From contig NZ_CP127221.1 in NCBI RefSeq assembly GCF_030284385.1, positions 1,922,001 to 1,986,000 on the forward strand: a stretch of DNA of 64,000 nucleotides. Direction: 5' to 3'. Of this stretch, positions 53,686-63,883 are shown piece after piece; the first letter of the stretch is position 1; each line of letters starts with the position of its first letter. The DNA is from Altererythrobacter rubellus (GTDB lineage: Bacteria > Pseudomonadota > Alphaproteobacteria > Sphingomonadales > Sphingomonadaceae). Under the pieces are notes generated by a model. That model worked only from the letters and a program-made list of their open reading frames with translations. It was not told where the DNA came from and ran no database searches. The position numbers were made by a program, and so were the translations under genes.

Positions 53686-54612
53686 TTACAACCATCCCTC
53701 ATCTGCGTACCATTTCGCAGTCATCTTGAAGCCGTCAGCGCCGCCAATCTGCGGCATCCAGACGCTTTCAGGTACCGCTCGATCCGAGCGCGCGACCCAG
53801 TTCGGATGGCACATATAGCCCACACGGTCCTGCGTCAGTTTGGCGTTGGAGCCCCGAAAGAGCTTGTCCAAGGCCGCCGCGCTTTGCAGCACTGCGCGCG
53901 GTAAATGCGGTGCGAACACACGCTGCCCGACGGCATCGCCAATCGCTTTCGCCATTTCCTTGTGGCTCCAACCTCCTTCCCGGCCATCGTCCGGCTCGAA
54001 TATCTTCTTCCGCACCAATGCGGGTTGCGCATCCACCAGATCGAGCAAAAGCCGCGCCAGATCCGCCACATGAATGATCGATGTCGCCCCACCTGGCGGC
54101 AGCGGCACCACGCCCATTCGTGCGGTTCGAAAGAGCTCGAACATATCGCTGTCACGCGGGCCGTACACCGCAGGGGGGCGGACAATCGTCCAGTCGAGCC
54201 CGCTGTCCCGAACCAAGTCCTCAGCAGCTGCCTTCGACGCGCCATAAGCGGACAATTCCGGCTTGCGCGCCGAAAGCGAGGACACAAATACGAACCGCTT
54301 CACGCCGTTTTGCTTCGCCGCCGCAATCACATTCGCCGTACCCGCCACATTGGCCGCATCGAAGTCCGCAGGATCAGGCGTGTTGGTCAGCCCTGCAATA
54401 TGGATCACAGCCTTCGTACCCGCGACAAGGTGGCCCAGCGCATGCGCGTTCGCAAGGTCACCCAGAACCCATTCAACGCGAGTGTGTTTGTGATCGCTCG
54501 CGCGCCTGACCAGTACATTCGCTGGCTGGTTGCGGTGCATGGTTTCATCGAGAACTGCTTGCCCGACAAAGCCGGTTGCTCCCGTTATCGCGATGGGTAT
54601 GTCGCCGCTCAC
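53686..54612 (-). CDS. NAD-dependent epimerase, complex I NDUFA9-like
   Basis: A 308-residue short-chain dehydrogenase-like protein. The Rossmann motif is TGATGFVGQAVL, with VFVSSLSA and YGASKAAAED at the active site. Its layout resembles the NDUFA9-like atypical SDR group. The start overlaps the proB stop by four bases. The substrate is unknown. Confidence 0.85.
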   Translation of the reverse strand: MSGDIPIAITGATGFVGQAVLDETMHRNQPANVLVRRASDHKHTRVEWVLGDLANAHALGHLVAGTKAVIHIAGLTNTPDPADFDAANVAGTANVIAAAKQNGVKRFVFVSSLSARKPELSAYGASKAAAEDLVRDSGLDWTIVRPPAVYGPRDSDMFELFRTARMGVVPLPPGGATSIIHVADLARLLLDLVDAQPALVRKKIFEPDDGREGGWSHKEMAKAIGDAVGQRVFAPHLPRAVLQSAAALDKLFRGSNAKLTQDRVGYMCHPNWVARSDRAVPESVWMPQIGGADGFKMTAKWYADEGWL

Positions 54613-55733
54613 AGCAGCACCATATGATCGCGATGAACCACAGCCGCGCGCGGAGCATAGCCCAGAATTCTAGCCTGATGATCTTCGCGCAGGCCGGCGA
54701 TCCTGCGGCAAACTACTGCGTCATATTCTACCAAACCTTTGGCGATCGATTTGCCTTTTGTATCAAGCACTTCAACCAAGGCCCCGCGCTCGAATGCGCC
54801 GTCAACTGCGGTGATTCCAACTGCCAGGACGCTCGCCCCTCCATTGAGCAAGGCCTTTGTGCAGCCCTTGTCTACGGTCAGCGAACCCTCTGAAGTCAAC
54901 CTGCCGCCAAGCCATGCCTTGCGAGCGGTATCGCTGCGCTGAGGGAGGAAAACCGTACCGCGATTGGCCGAGATCGCCTTTGAAATCGGCGAATTCTGCG
55001 TGCCGTTGATGATCGCTAGCGTAATGCCGGCACGCTCTGCAATTTGTGCTGCCTGAAGTTTGGAGGCCATGCCGCCCGAGCCCATGCCTGACGACGATTC
55101 CGCGCTTGCCATCGCCAACACTTCGGGCGTGATCCCTTTGACGTTTTCGATCAGCCGGGCATCGCCTTTCTTGGGGTCGCGATCAAACAGACCGTCAACA
55201 TCTGATAGCAGCAATACTGCATCTGCTTGCGCCGCTTGAGCAACCCGTGCCGCTAGTCGGTCATTGTCACCAAACCGGATTTCCTCGGTCGCTACGCTGT
55301 CATTCTCATTGATGACTGGTACGGCCCCGGCTTCGAGCAAGCGAGCAAGCGTTGCCGACGCATTGAGATACCGCCGCCGATCCTCAAGATCGCTCAAAGA
55401 CAGCAGCATTTGTGCCGCCGTCAGTTCCGACTGCGCCAGTTTGTCTGCCCACAATCCCGCCAGCGTGATTTGTCCGACTGATGCCGCTGCTTGTGCATCG
55501 GCCAAACTCGCGCGCCCGCCAGATGGCAAGCCCAGCCTTGATGCGCCCAATGCAATCGCGCCGGAGCTGACTACAACCAGCTCCACCCCTTCGTTCCGCA
55601 GCATGACCAGGTCTTGCACCAGCGTTTCAAGCCAGTTTCTGCGAGGGCTTCCATTGCCGATCAACAATGCACTGCCGATCTTGACCACCAAACGGCGGCA
55701 CGAGGTCAATTCGCTCAATGCAGTAAAGGACAT
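54609..55733 (-). CDS. proB: Glutamate 5-kinase
   Basis: A 374-residue enzyme with an amino-acid kinase domain (VVKIGSALLIG, then ENDSVATEEIRFGDND and the MGSGGMASKLQAA motif) and a C-terminal PUA domain (about 280-370). It phosphorylates glutamate in the first step of proline synthesis. proC lies 5 kb away on the same strand. It starts four bases after the obg stop. Confidence 0.95.
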   Translation of the reverse strand: MSFTALSELTSCRRLVVKIGSALLIGNGSPRRNWLETLVQDLVMLRNEGVELVVVSSGAIALGASRLGLPSGGRASLADAQAAASVGQITLAGLWADKLAQSELTAAQMLLSLSDLEDRRRYLNASATLARLLEAGAVPVINENDSVATEEIRFGDNDRLAARVAQAAQADAVLLLSDVDGLFDRDPKKGDARLIENVKGITPEVLAMASAESSSGMGSGGMASKLQAAQIAERAGITLAIINGTQNSPISKAISANRGTVFLPQRSDTARKAWLGGRLTSEGSLTVDKGCTKALLNGGASVLAVGITAVDGAFERGALVEVLDTKGKSIAKGLVEYDAVVCRRIAGLREDHQARILGYAPRAAVVHRDHMVLL

Positions 55734-55737
55734 CAGC

Positions 55738-56817
<1,080 letters not shown>

Positions 56818-56847
56818 CTATGCATTTTCCTGGAAAAAGCGAGTGTT

Positions 56848-58809
56848 TTAGAAATCAGCTTTGATGCCAATGACTGCGGTCCGTCCGGGCGAGACAAAGC
56901 TGAACACTTGCTCATATGTCTGATCGAACAAGTTTTCGACGCGGCCGAACACTCTGAACTGGCCCGTCAAGCGCGCTTCCGCGTTGAAATTGACCAATGT
57001 GAAACTGTCCAATCGCTCGACCACCGGAGCAAAGCTGGGATCAGTGAAGGCCACATCGTCGGTTGCACCATTGTGCCGCACGATCAGAGTAGTTGATCTC
57101 TCGTCACCCGGCGCGGTCCAGGTGAGTACGGCAGACGCGATATTTCCGGGGCGGCGCACTTCTTCCACCCCGTTTTCTTGGGCGTCGAGATAGGTATAGG
57201 CCGCATTCAGTGTCAGTTGCTTTCCGAGCTGCGCACGAGCGCTTAGCTCAACGCCGCGCTGTTTCGATAGCGTGCTGCGGTTGGCTGGGGTTGCGATGTA
57301 TAATGGAGCCGGGAATGTCGTGAAGATTTCATCTTCCAGCCGGCTGTCGAAAAAGGTCGCCGACAATGTCATTGCGCCCTCAGCCAAGCGCTGATCTACG
57401 CCCACTTCCCAGCTTTCGGATTTCTCTGGCGAAAGGTCTTCATTGCCGATGAAGCGACCATCGAAGAAGCCAAACAGTTCGAAAAAGCCCGGGTTCTTGA
57501 TACCAGTGCCATAATTTGCGCGCAGGCGCGTATCTTCGCTCGCATCGATGCCCGCGCCCATGCGGAAAGTCGTTTCGTCAGCGAAACGATCATTGATGTC
57601 ATGTCGGATTGCCGCTGAGAAATCGAACCTCTCGCCGTCAAATCGATATTCGCCAGCAAGCCCGACATTTTCAATCGAGCGTCGCCCCGTGAAGGCGAAA
57701 TCGAACGGATCGTCGTTGCGGAACCGCTCACGCTCCCAGTCGGCGGCGAAAGACAGCGAATGAGCATCCGAGATCCGCAGACCGGATACATAGGACGCCT
57801 TCAGGCGGTCTCCATCGCTACCGGATGTGCGCCCGAACTGGCCAAAAGTGTCGCGCGCAATATCCGCGATCTGGGCAGATAGATCGTGCGTCCAGTCACC
57901 GCGCATGGTTTCCAATCGTGCGCCAACCAGCGCATAGGCTGCTTCATTCTCGAACCGGGTCCCCGGGCTGTCGATCACAAAACCGAAGGTCGGGCTACTT
58001 GGGTCGAAATCACTGTCGTTGAAATCGCCTTCGGTTTGGACAAAACGCCCAGAAGCGCGCAGCTCAAATCCGTCTACGACTTCAAGAGCGCCCTTGCCGG
58101 AGAGCGTGTAGCCATCGCGACCGATATCGCGCGCGCCGCCACGGGCATTGGGTTCGCCGCCGGTGCTAACTATTGTGCCTGATAGCGATGCATTCCAACG
58201 ACCGCCGCTTGTACCGATACGCGCAGCACCGTTGAATGTGTTGTTAGATCCTCCTTCGATCCATGCCGAAGCGCCGTCAAACTGCCCGCTATCGTATGCG
58301 ACCACTCCGCCGATTGCATCCGAGCCATAGAGCGCTGACTGCGGCCCGCGCAGAACCTCTATCCGGCTGCCGATTTCAGCTTGAAGTGTTCCGATATCGA
58401 ACTCGCCAGCGAAAGGGTTGGAAACTTCGATTCCGTCGACCAGCACCAGCACGTGATTGGCTTCAGACCCGCGCAGGCGCAGCTGGGTCTGACCCGCAAC
58501 GCTCGCCACGGCGACGCCCGGCACATCGCGCAGCACATCCGCCACATCACGCACCTGGCGTTGCCGGAGTTCATTGGTCTCGATGATAGTGGCGGACCCT
58601 GTGTACTCCTCTGGATAAGGATCATTATCAGACCGGCTGCCACTTACGATGATGTCACCACGCTTGGGGTGGTACAGAAAGACGTCGACCTGTTCGAACT
58701 CCTCATCGTTGGCATAGGTGCCTTCCTGCGCGCCCTGCGCCACCGCAGGCGAATTCCATGCCAGCGCAGCTACAGCCGCACCGCACAGCAAACTTCGTTT
58801 ATTCATCAT
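56848..58809 (-). CDS. btuB: TonB-dependent vitamin B12 receptor BtuB
   Basis: A 653-residue outer-membrane receptor. A signal peptide (MMNKRSLLCGAAVAALAWNSP, cleavage after AVAQ) is followed by a plug domain with the RDVADVLRDVPGV and RIEVLRGPQSALYGSDAIGG motifs and a 22-strand barrel ending in KADF. I chose ATG 58809 behind GGAG; MM makes 58806 equally possible. The cobalamin riboswitch upstream supports B12 as the ligand. No cobalamin synthesis gene is in the window. Confidence 0.92.
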   Translation of the reverse strand: MMNKRSLLCGAAVAALAWNSPAVAQGAQEGTYANDEEFEQVDVFLYHPKRGDIIVSGSRSDNDPYPEEYTGSATIIETNELRQRQVRDVADVLRDVPGVAVASVAGQTQLRLRGSEANHVLVLVDGIEVSNPFAGEFDIGTLQAEIGSRIEVLRGPQSALYGSDAIGGVVAYDSGQFDGASAWIEGGSNNTFNGAARIGTSGGRWNASLSGTIVSTGGEPNARGGARDIGRDGYTLSGKGALEVVDGFELRASGRFVQTEGDFNDSDFDPSSPTFGFVIDSPGTRFENEAAYALVGARLETMRGDWTHDLSAQIADIARDTFGQFGRTSGSDGDRLKASYVSGLRISDAHSLSFAADWERERFRNDDPFDFAFTGRRSIENVGLAGEYRFDGERFDFSAAIRHDINDRFADETTFRMGAGIDASEDTRLRANYGTGIKNPGFFELFGFFDGRFIGNEDLSPEKSESWEVGVDQRLAEGAMTLSATFFDSRLEDEIFTTFPAPLYIATPANRSTLSKQRGVELSARAQLGKQLTLNAAYTYLDAQENGVEEVRRPGNIASAVLTWTAPGDERSTTLIVRHNGATDDVAFTDPSFAPVVERLDSFTLVNFNAEARLTGQFRVFGRVENLFDQTYEQVFSFVSPGRTAVIGIKADF

Positions 58810-58833
58810 CGAAATACTCCGTCTCAACGCGAC

Positions 58834-58862
58834 GGGCCTCGCGAGATGCACCCACAAGGCCC
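58834..58862 (-). promoter_or_regulatory. Hairpin between riboswitch and btuB start
   Basis: GGGCCT pairs with AGGCCC around a 17-nt loop, 24 bases before the btuB ATG. It is a candidate expression platform that could compete with ribosome access. No T-run follows, so translational control is likelier than termination. Confidence 0.4.
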
Positions 58863-58932
58863 AACAATGTCGCTCGAAACGAAAGTTCTTCCGCGCCTGA
58901 CCAATCCCAGAGCCAGACAAAGAGCGACGCGC

Positions 58933-59105
58933 GCCGGTCGGTCTCCTGGCTCACGGGTCAGTGCCTCTGCTTCCCCTTCCCAGATCGGTTCAGATCCAGT
59001 GGGAGTGTCCGTATTGGGACACGCGAAACAGATGCTCGCCGCTTACAGTTGCAGGGACAGCTGCGGAATTGAGTGAAGAACACTCGCACCGCATTCCCGT
59101 TACCG
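58933..59105 (-). promoter_or_regulatory. Cobalamin riboswitch of btuB
   Basis: On the minus strand, in order: GGGAATGCGGTGCGAG at the 5' stem, AATTCCGCAGCTGTCCC, the conserved GCAACTGTAAGCGG core, CCCACTGGAT, then AGAGGCACTG and GCCAGGAGACCG. These are the conserved elements of the AdoCbl riboswitch, including the GCCAGGAGACC stem and the variable insert between. It lies in the 374-bp gap before btuB. B12 binding should lower btuB expression. Confidence 0.95.
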
Positions 59106-59131
59106 GTTTGCTAGACGTGCTCTAGATAGCA

Positions 59132-59165
59132 AAAGGGCGCGGTGCAAGATTGCACAGAGCCCTTT
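59132..59165 (-). terminator. Terminator of the lipoprotein gene at 59184
   Basis: AAAGGGC/GCCCTTT and GTGCAA/TTGCAC form a two-part stem with short bulges, followed on the minus strand by TTTT. It lies 18 bases after the lipoprotein stop and before the btuB riboswitch. Confidence 0.75.
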
Positions 59166-59183
59166 GGTCGCCCCTGGTAAGGA

Positions 59184-59915
59184 TCAATTATTCTGCGCAG
59201 CCGCGCTTTGCGGCGGACCGTAATTGGCTTCAAGCGTTACCGGGCTTCTGTTCGGGCCATATTGCGCTTCCCACGCTGCCAAATCGACGCGGTATTGCTC
59301 ATAAGAAGAGAAAAACTCTTCATAGACCGCTTCCATCCGCGGCAGGGCAGTCTCGGCAAAAACGTGCAATTGACCGGCCGGCACATCAACGATTTCCTGC
59401 CCGATCTGATGAGCTACATCGCAGAATGCTGGCAAAGCCGGCGGCAACGCGAAATAGTTATAGACACGGGTCATGTAGGCGTCTTGAGCGTCGCGATAGC
59501 TGCGCCCGTGTTGAGCACGATACTGGGACGCCAAAGTACTGTTGGTGCGCGTTAGCTGGCGGCGATGCTTCTTGAGAAATTCACTGTAATTGTCGGCAAG
59601 TGCCAGATGCGATGCGTTGCGGCAATTGAGCGCAGCAACATTCAGGCCTGAACGGACATTCCAGAGCTTTTGCTCGTCAGAAATGCCGTAGTTGACGGTC
59701 TGGCGAACACCGTCAGCGGCCATTTGCGGAATTGCCATGGTCGCGAATGCACCGGCAGGTGCCGTGGGCCGCGGCGGAATCACTATAGGCGGTGGCGGTG
59801 GGGGAGCAACAACGACCGGCGGTGGTGGCGGGGCCGCAGTTCCGCAAGCGGCCAATGTCGCACTGACGACAGCAATGGCGATGATCTTGATCTTCACAAT
59901 GCCGGACTGCATCAT
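59184..59915 (-). CDS. Predicted lipoprotein with proline-rich linker
   Basis: A 243-residue protein. The lipobox LAAC puts the acylated Cys at residue 24. A poly-proline linker follows (about 27-55, PPPPPVVVAPPPPPP), then a helical domain (about 70-225) with two Cys (NCRNA and FCDVA) that may form a bridge. No named family is recognised. The linker suggests it spans the periplasm to a partner. A terminator follows. Confidence 0.8.
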   Translation of the reverse strand: MMQSGIVKIKIIAIAVVSATLAACGTAAPPPPPVVVAPPPPPPIVIPPRPTAPAGAFATMAIPQMAADGVRQTVNYGISDEQKLWNVRSGLNVAALNCRNASHLALADNYSEFLKKHRRQLTRTNSTLASQYRAQHGRSYRDAQDAYMTRVYNYFALPPALPAFCDVAHQIGQEIVDVPAGQLHVFAETALPRMEAVYEEFFSSYEQYRVDLAAWEAQYGPNRSPVTLEANYGPPQSAAAQNN

Positions 59916-60110
59916 TTTTCGCGTCCCTCTCGCTATCCTTCCGGGCAAGCTACAAATGCGATCCCTAACCGCGCCTGAATCCCGAAAGTTAATTATCGCC
60001 TAGGCATATCGTTCAAATGCAGCAAAGAAAATGCCCGAGATGCGAAGGGCACCTCGGGCGTCGGTGAATTGAGTCCTTTATGCGACCAGACGATCACAAA
60101 CGGAAAATGC

Positions 60111-60851
60111 CTACTCGCGCGATCCCATGAAGGAGAGCAGGAACTGGAACATGTTGATGAAGTCCAGATAGAGGCTCAGCGCCCCGAGGATCACAGCCTT
60201 GCCGGCAAAGTCGGTTCCGCGCAGCTGCGCATACTGGTTCTTCAAACGCTGCGTGTCATACGCTGTCAGACCAGCAAAGATCAGCACGCCGATGAAGCTT
60301 ACCGCCCACATCAATGCGGGTGATTGCAGCCAAAGGTTAAGCAGCATCGCCACAATCAGGCCAACCACACCCATAATCAGGAAGCTGCCCATGCCGGTCA
60401 GATCCTTCTTGGTGGTATAGCCGAAAAGGCTAAGCCCTGCGAACGCCGCAGCGGTTGCAAAGAATGTCGTCGCGATCGAGCCCTGCGTATAGACGAGGAA
60501 AATCGTCGACATGGAAAGACCCATCAGCGTCGCAAAGGCCCAGAACATGATCTGGAGCGTTCCTTTGCTAAAGCGGTTCGCGCCAAAACTCATCGCGAAA
60601 ACAATCGCGAGTGGCGAAAGCATAATGAGCCACATCAGCGGCGAGCCCACAAAGCTGTAGATCAAACCGGTGTTCGCCGTCAGCAGCGCGACAACGCCAG
60701 TCAGCAAAATACCAGAGGTCATATAGTTATAGATCGAGAGCATGTGCTTGCGCAGCCCTGCGTCAAACACAGTCCCTGAGCGCGGTACGGACGCGCCAGT
60801 GAAAGCCGCCTCCTGCTGCTCCATGCTCCGGGGTTCGTTCCAATCAGCCAT
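60111..60851 (-). CDS. Bax inhibitor-1/YccA family membrane protein
   Basis: A 246-residue protein with seven predicted membrane helices after a 40-residue cytoplasmic tail. The family motif appears as LTAYDTQRLKNQY, with the C-terminal LSLYLDFINMFQFLL containing the conserved Asp residues. Family members conduct Ca2+ or modulate FtsH proteolysis. I chose ATG 60851 (MADWNEPRSM). Confidence 0.92.
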   Translation of the reverse strand: MADWNEPRSMEQQEAAFTGASVPRSGTVFDAGLRKHMLSIYNYMTSGILLTGVVALLTANTGLIYSFVGSPLMWLIMLSPLAIVFAMSFGANRFSKGTLQIMFWAFATLMGLSMSTIFLVYTQGSIATTFFATAAAFAGLSLFGYTTKKDLTGMGSFLIMGVVGLIVAMLLNLWLQSPALMWAVSFIGVLIFAGLTAYDTQRLKNQYAQLRGTDFAGKAVILGALSLYLDFINMFQFLLSFMGSRE

Positions 60852-60963
60852 CGTAATCGTCTCTCCGATAATAAATCGGGCGCACATTCAGCGCCATCTG
60901 TTCAAATATCGGGTGTTTGTGTGCAATTTTCAAGCAAAACTGGATTGCATTCCTTGCAACTGC

Positions 60964-61761
60964 TTAAGGCTGTTTTCCGGCCATTTTTGACAGTTCAGTC
61001 CCGCGATCCGCCGTGGCTTTCAGAGTGCGTAAAAGAAGCGATTTCAGAGCTTTGCTTTCATCAAGCACATTCAGACCCTCGCGCGTCATGCCGCCCGGGC
61101 TGGCAACCCGGTCTGCCAGTTCATCTGTTGTGAACTCTGAATCGGCTGCCAAAGAACCTGCCCCGTCGACCATCGCTGTCGCAAGCCGGCCTGCCATATC
61201 GGCCGGCAGGCCCAATTCGCTCGCTGCCTCTGCCAGCGCATCGATAAAGCGATAGACGAAACCAGGCCCCGAACCAGCCAGCGCGGTAGCAAGATCGAAC
61301 AGATTCTCATCCGCAAGCCATTCGGCTGTGCCTAGCTTGCATGCCAGTTCCGTCACCGCCTCCCTATCCGAGCGCGAGAGGTCGTGCGCGGCCAGAACAT
61401 TGGGCGACTTGCCGATCGCTACCGCAAGGTTGGGCATGAAACGCACATTCGCTTTCGCATCGGGAAACGCTGCATCAAGTTGCGCCAGTGTGACACCCGC
61501 CAGGATCGATAGAACCAGCGTGTTCGGACCAGCAATTGACTGCATTTTCGGCGCGATATCGACCAGCATATGCGGCTTGAAACCGAGCACCACGGCATCG
61601 AAATCGCCGTCAGGTTGCCGGGTGGTCAATGTCACCCCCTCCGCGCTTGCCTTATGGCGAGGATTATATGCAATGATGTTGCTTGCAGACACACCCGCTC
61701 GCAACCAGCCATCGACCATAGCGCCGGCCATCTTGCCATATCCGTAGATCAGAATTTTCAT
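60964..61761 (-). CDS. proC: Pyrroline-5-carboxylate reductase
   Basis: A 265-residue enzyme that reduces P5C to proline with NAD(P)H. The N-terminal nucleotide site is YGYGKMAGAM. Conserved segments are LSILAGVTLAQL and MPNLAVAIG, with GSGPGFVYRFIDALAEAA and SPGGMTREGLNVL in the C-terminal dimer region. It follows ybjN by 48 bp. Confidence 0.94.
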   Translation of the reverse strand: MKILIYGYGKMAGAMVDGWLRAGVSASNIIAYNPRHKASAEGVTLTTRQPDGDFDAVVLGFKPHMLVDIAPKMQSIAGPNTLVLSILAGVTLAQLDAAFPDAKANVRFMPNLAVAIGKSPNVLAAHDLSRSDREAVTELACKLGTAEWLADENLFDLATALAGSGPGFVYRFIDALAEAASELGLPADMAGRLATAMVDGAGSLAADSEFTTDELADRVASPGGMTREGLNVLDESKALKSLLLRTLKATADRGTELSKMAGKQP

Positions 61762-61809
61762 GGAGCCACGTTTACAGCAGGCGCGCGTGCGCTCAAGCCT
61801 CTGTGGCCC

Positions 61810-62316
61810 TCAAGCCTCGCCGACCGCGTCGACCATCGCGCTCTCCAATGCTTGGCGCGGGCTCTTGTCGCCCCAAAACACAAACTGGAAGGCAGGATAG
61901 AAGCGATCACATTCGTCAATCGCCGTTTCGATCAGGGCTTGCGCCTGCTGGATACTGAGCAACCCATCGTCACCAAGCAATGCGCCATGCCGGTAGAGCA
62001 GGACATTGCCGTTGGACCAGACATCGAAATGTCCCAGCCAGACCTGCTCATTGACCATGGCGAGCAGTTCATAGGCCGCGCGGTTCTTGTCCTCAGACAC
62101 GCGAATGTCAGGCAGGCAAAGCAATTGCAGCACATTGTCTTCGCTGCGCCAGATCGCCTTGATCTGGTACTTCGCCCAGCTTCCTTGCACTTCGCCAGCG
62201 ATCTCGTTTTGACTGGTGATCTCGCATGCCCAGCCGCGCGCATCGAACAATGCCGCCAGCATTTCTACCGGGGCAGCATCCTCACCGGTGCCATATTCGA
62301 CTTCGCGGGCTCTCAT
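61810..62316 (-). CDS. YbjN-domain protein
   Basis: A 168-residue cytoplasmic protein of the YbjN family (MLAALFDARGWACE; LLCLPDIRVSEDKN; HFDVWSNGNVLLYRHGALL). The fold resembles type III secretion chaperones; YbjN in E. coli affects motility and stress sensitivity. It precedes proC on the same strand. Start ATG 62316. Confidence 0.88.
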   Translation of the reverse strand: MRAREVEYGTGEDAAPVEMLAALFDARGWACEITSQNEIAGEVQGSWAKYQIKAIWRSEDNVLQLLCLPDIRVSEDKNRAAYELLAMVNEQVWLGHFDVWSNGNVLLYRHGALLGDDGLLSIQQAQALIETAIDECDRFYPAFQFVFWGDKSPRQALESAMVDAVGEA

Positions 62317-62457
62317 GAATTGGGGCTTTCACTTCGCATCGAGTGCTGATTGCACTTGTCCCTGCTTTGAATGCAATGGCTGCGATGTCAGCTTTTGGGG
62401 AGAAAGCGACTGGCTTGTTCAAAGCTTGTGCAAAGAAAGCCGTGAACAACTTATATA

Positions 62458-63792
62458 CTATTGAATAATATCAATCTTTTCGCCTTCAGCGCTAGTGTAG
62501 CTGAAGCTGTCAAAACCTTGTTGCCGCAATTCGCGCACCAATTGCCTGGCTTCGTCGCGCGTAGCAAAGGGCCCGGTCAGAAGCCGGTTCGCCTGCCCCC
62601 ACGGGGTGGAATAGGCCTCGCGCCCGTCCAGCAACTCAGGTGCGCGCCGGATCATCCGGCGCCAGTCGAATCGCAATGCGCCAATATCGCGCCCGGTGGC
62701 CATCTGCACCCAGTGACGGCTGGGATGCTGCGGCGGTTCGGGTTTCGATTGTTCGCGCGGTATCTCGATTGTCGAAATGTCAACAGCCCCATCAGATGCC
62801 GCGGCGGGAAGTTCCTCCGGCGCGATAAAGCCTGAAAACGCATCTGCTACAGAAGCCTGCTCACGTGCTATGCGCGCAAGCCTGCTTTCGCCGCTCGGCT
62901 CAGGTGGAGATGTATCGACGCGTGTTCCCAGCGGTGTTCCGCGCGGGGTAAGCCGTTGATCGACGCGGGCGATCCGCGGATCTTCACCGCGGCCCAAACT
63001 CGCCATTTGCGGATCATCGCGGCCAATCTCGGCCGCACGCGGGAAAATTCCCAGATTTGCAGCAGCCGCTTGTTGCGATTTGGTCAGGCGCGGCATGAAC
63101 TCAAAATAGGGGGTCATGCGACTGGACAGATCGGGCGGCAGCAGTTGATTTGCCAGCCTCGCTGCTTGATCGGTGTCACCCAGTATGGCGAGACCAAATG
63201 CGCGCGCCCTGAACGCGGCGAGATCTTGCCTCGTCAGAAGCGGGCGCAGGGTGGCTTCGAAGGCATCGCGCTGACCCGCAATCGCCTGGCTTATTGCCAA
63301 ACGACGCGTCACCTCATCATCCTGTTCCTTCGCCAGAAATGCCCGGTAGCTTTGTTGCGCAAGTTCGTTGTTGCCAACCAGATCCTGCGCCAGCCCCCAA
63401 TCACCCAGGATCACATCGACAGACGCACCCGCACGTTCTGCTTCGGCAAACATCTGCAACGCCTCTACCGGTTGTCGCGTCTTCAGAAAGACAGACGCGA
63501 GCCCGAGCTTGGCTGCAGCAGAATTGGGCGATATCTGAAGTGCGCGCGCGTAGAAACCTTCCGCAGCGCTGTAATCATCGAGTGCGAGCGATGCATCACC
63601 AGCATCCACCAGGGCCTGAGCGCTTTGAGGTTGCCGCGCCAGTCGCTGCAACGCGTTACGCAATTCCTCCACTTCCGCCGAAGGCAAAGCCTGCGATACC
63701 TCACGCGATGCGGTTTGCTGAGCATTGGTTGGCACGGCCAGTGCCGGAACAGCGGCCATAGCAAGCACAAGGAGGAAGGCGGGGGTGGCCAT
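62458..63792 (-). CDS. Secreted TPR and SPOR-domain protein
   Basis: A 444-residue periplasmic protein. The signal peptide is MATPAFLLVLAMAAVPALA. TPR-like helices follow (about 40-190, ALVDAGDASLALDDYSAAEGF and FYARALQISPNSAAAKLG), then a disordered middle and a C-terminal SPOR domain (about 368-444, HWVQMATGRDIGALRFDW, FATRDEARQLVRELRQQGF). SPOR domains bind denuded peptidoglycan at the septum. The neighbour is ftsZ, so a division role is likely. A long hairpin sits in its leader. Confidence 0.9.
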   Translation of the reverse strand: MATPAFLLVLAMAAVPALAVPTNAQQTASREVSQALPSAEVEELRNALQRLARQPQSAQALVDAGDASLALDDYSAAEGFYARALQISPNSAAAKLGLASVFLKTRQPVEALQMFAEAERAGASVDVILGDWGLAQDLVGNNELAQQSYRAFLAKEQDDEVTRRLAISQAIAGQRDAFEATLRPLLTRQDLAAFRARAFGLAILGDTDQAARLANQLLPPDLSSRMTPYFEFMPRLTKSQQAAAANLGIFPRAAEIGRDDPQMASLGRGEDPRIARVDQRLTPRGTPLGTRVDTSPPEPSGESRLARIAREQASVADAFSGFIAPEELPAAASDGAVDISTIEIPREQSKPEPPQHPSRHWVQMATGRDIGALRFDWRRMIRRAPELLDGREAYSTPWGQANRLLTGPFATRDEARQLVRELRQQGFDSFSYTSAEGEKIDIIQ

Positions 63793-63805
63793 TACATAAC
63801 CCTTA

Positions 63806-63855
63806 CAAGGTTCACACCTGCAAGCGCTGCACTAAGCGGGCGCATGTGAACCTTG
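63806..63855. repeat. 11-bp perfect inverted repeat between ftsZ and the SPOR gene
   Basis: CAAGGTTCACA (63806-63816) and TGTGAACCTTG (63845-63855) are exact inverses around a 28-nt spacer. It ends 13 bases before the SPOR gene ATG and starts 28 bases after the ftsZ stop. It could be a leader hairpin, a terminator without T-run or a two-site operator. Confidence 0.6.
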
Positions 63856-63883
63856 CAAGAATAGCGCGGTGAGACGAGCCGAA

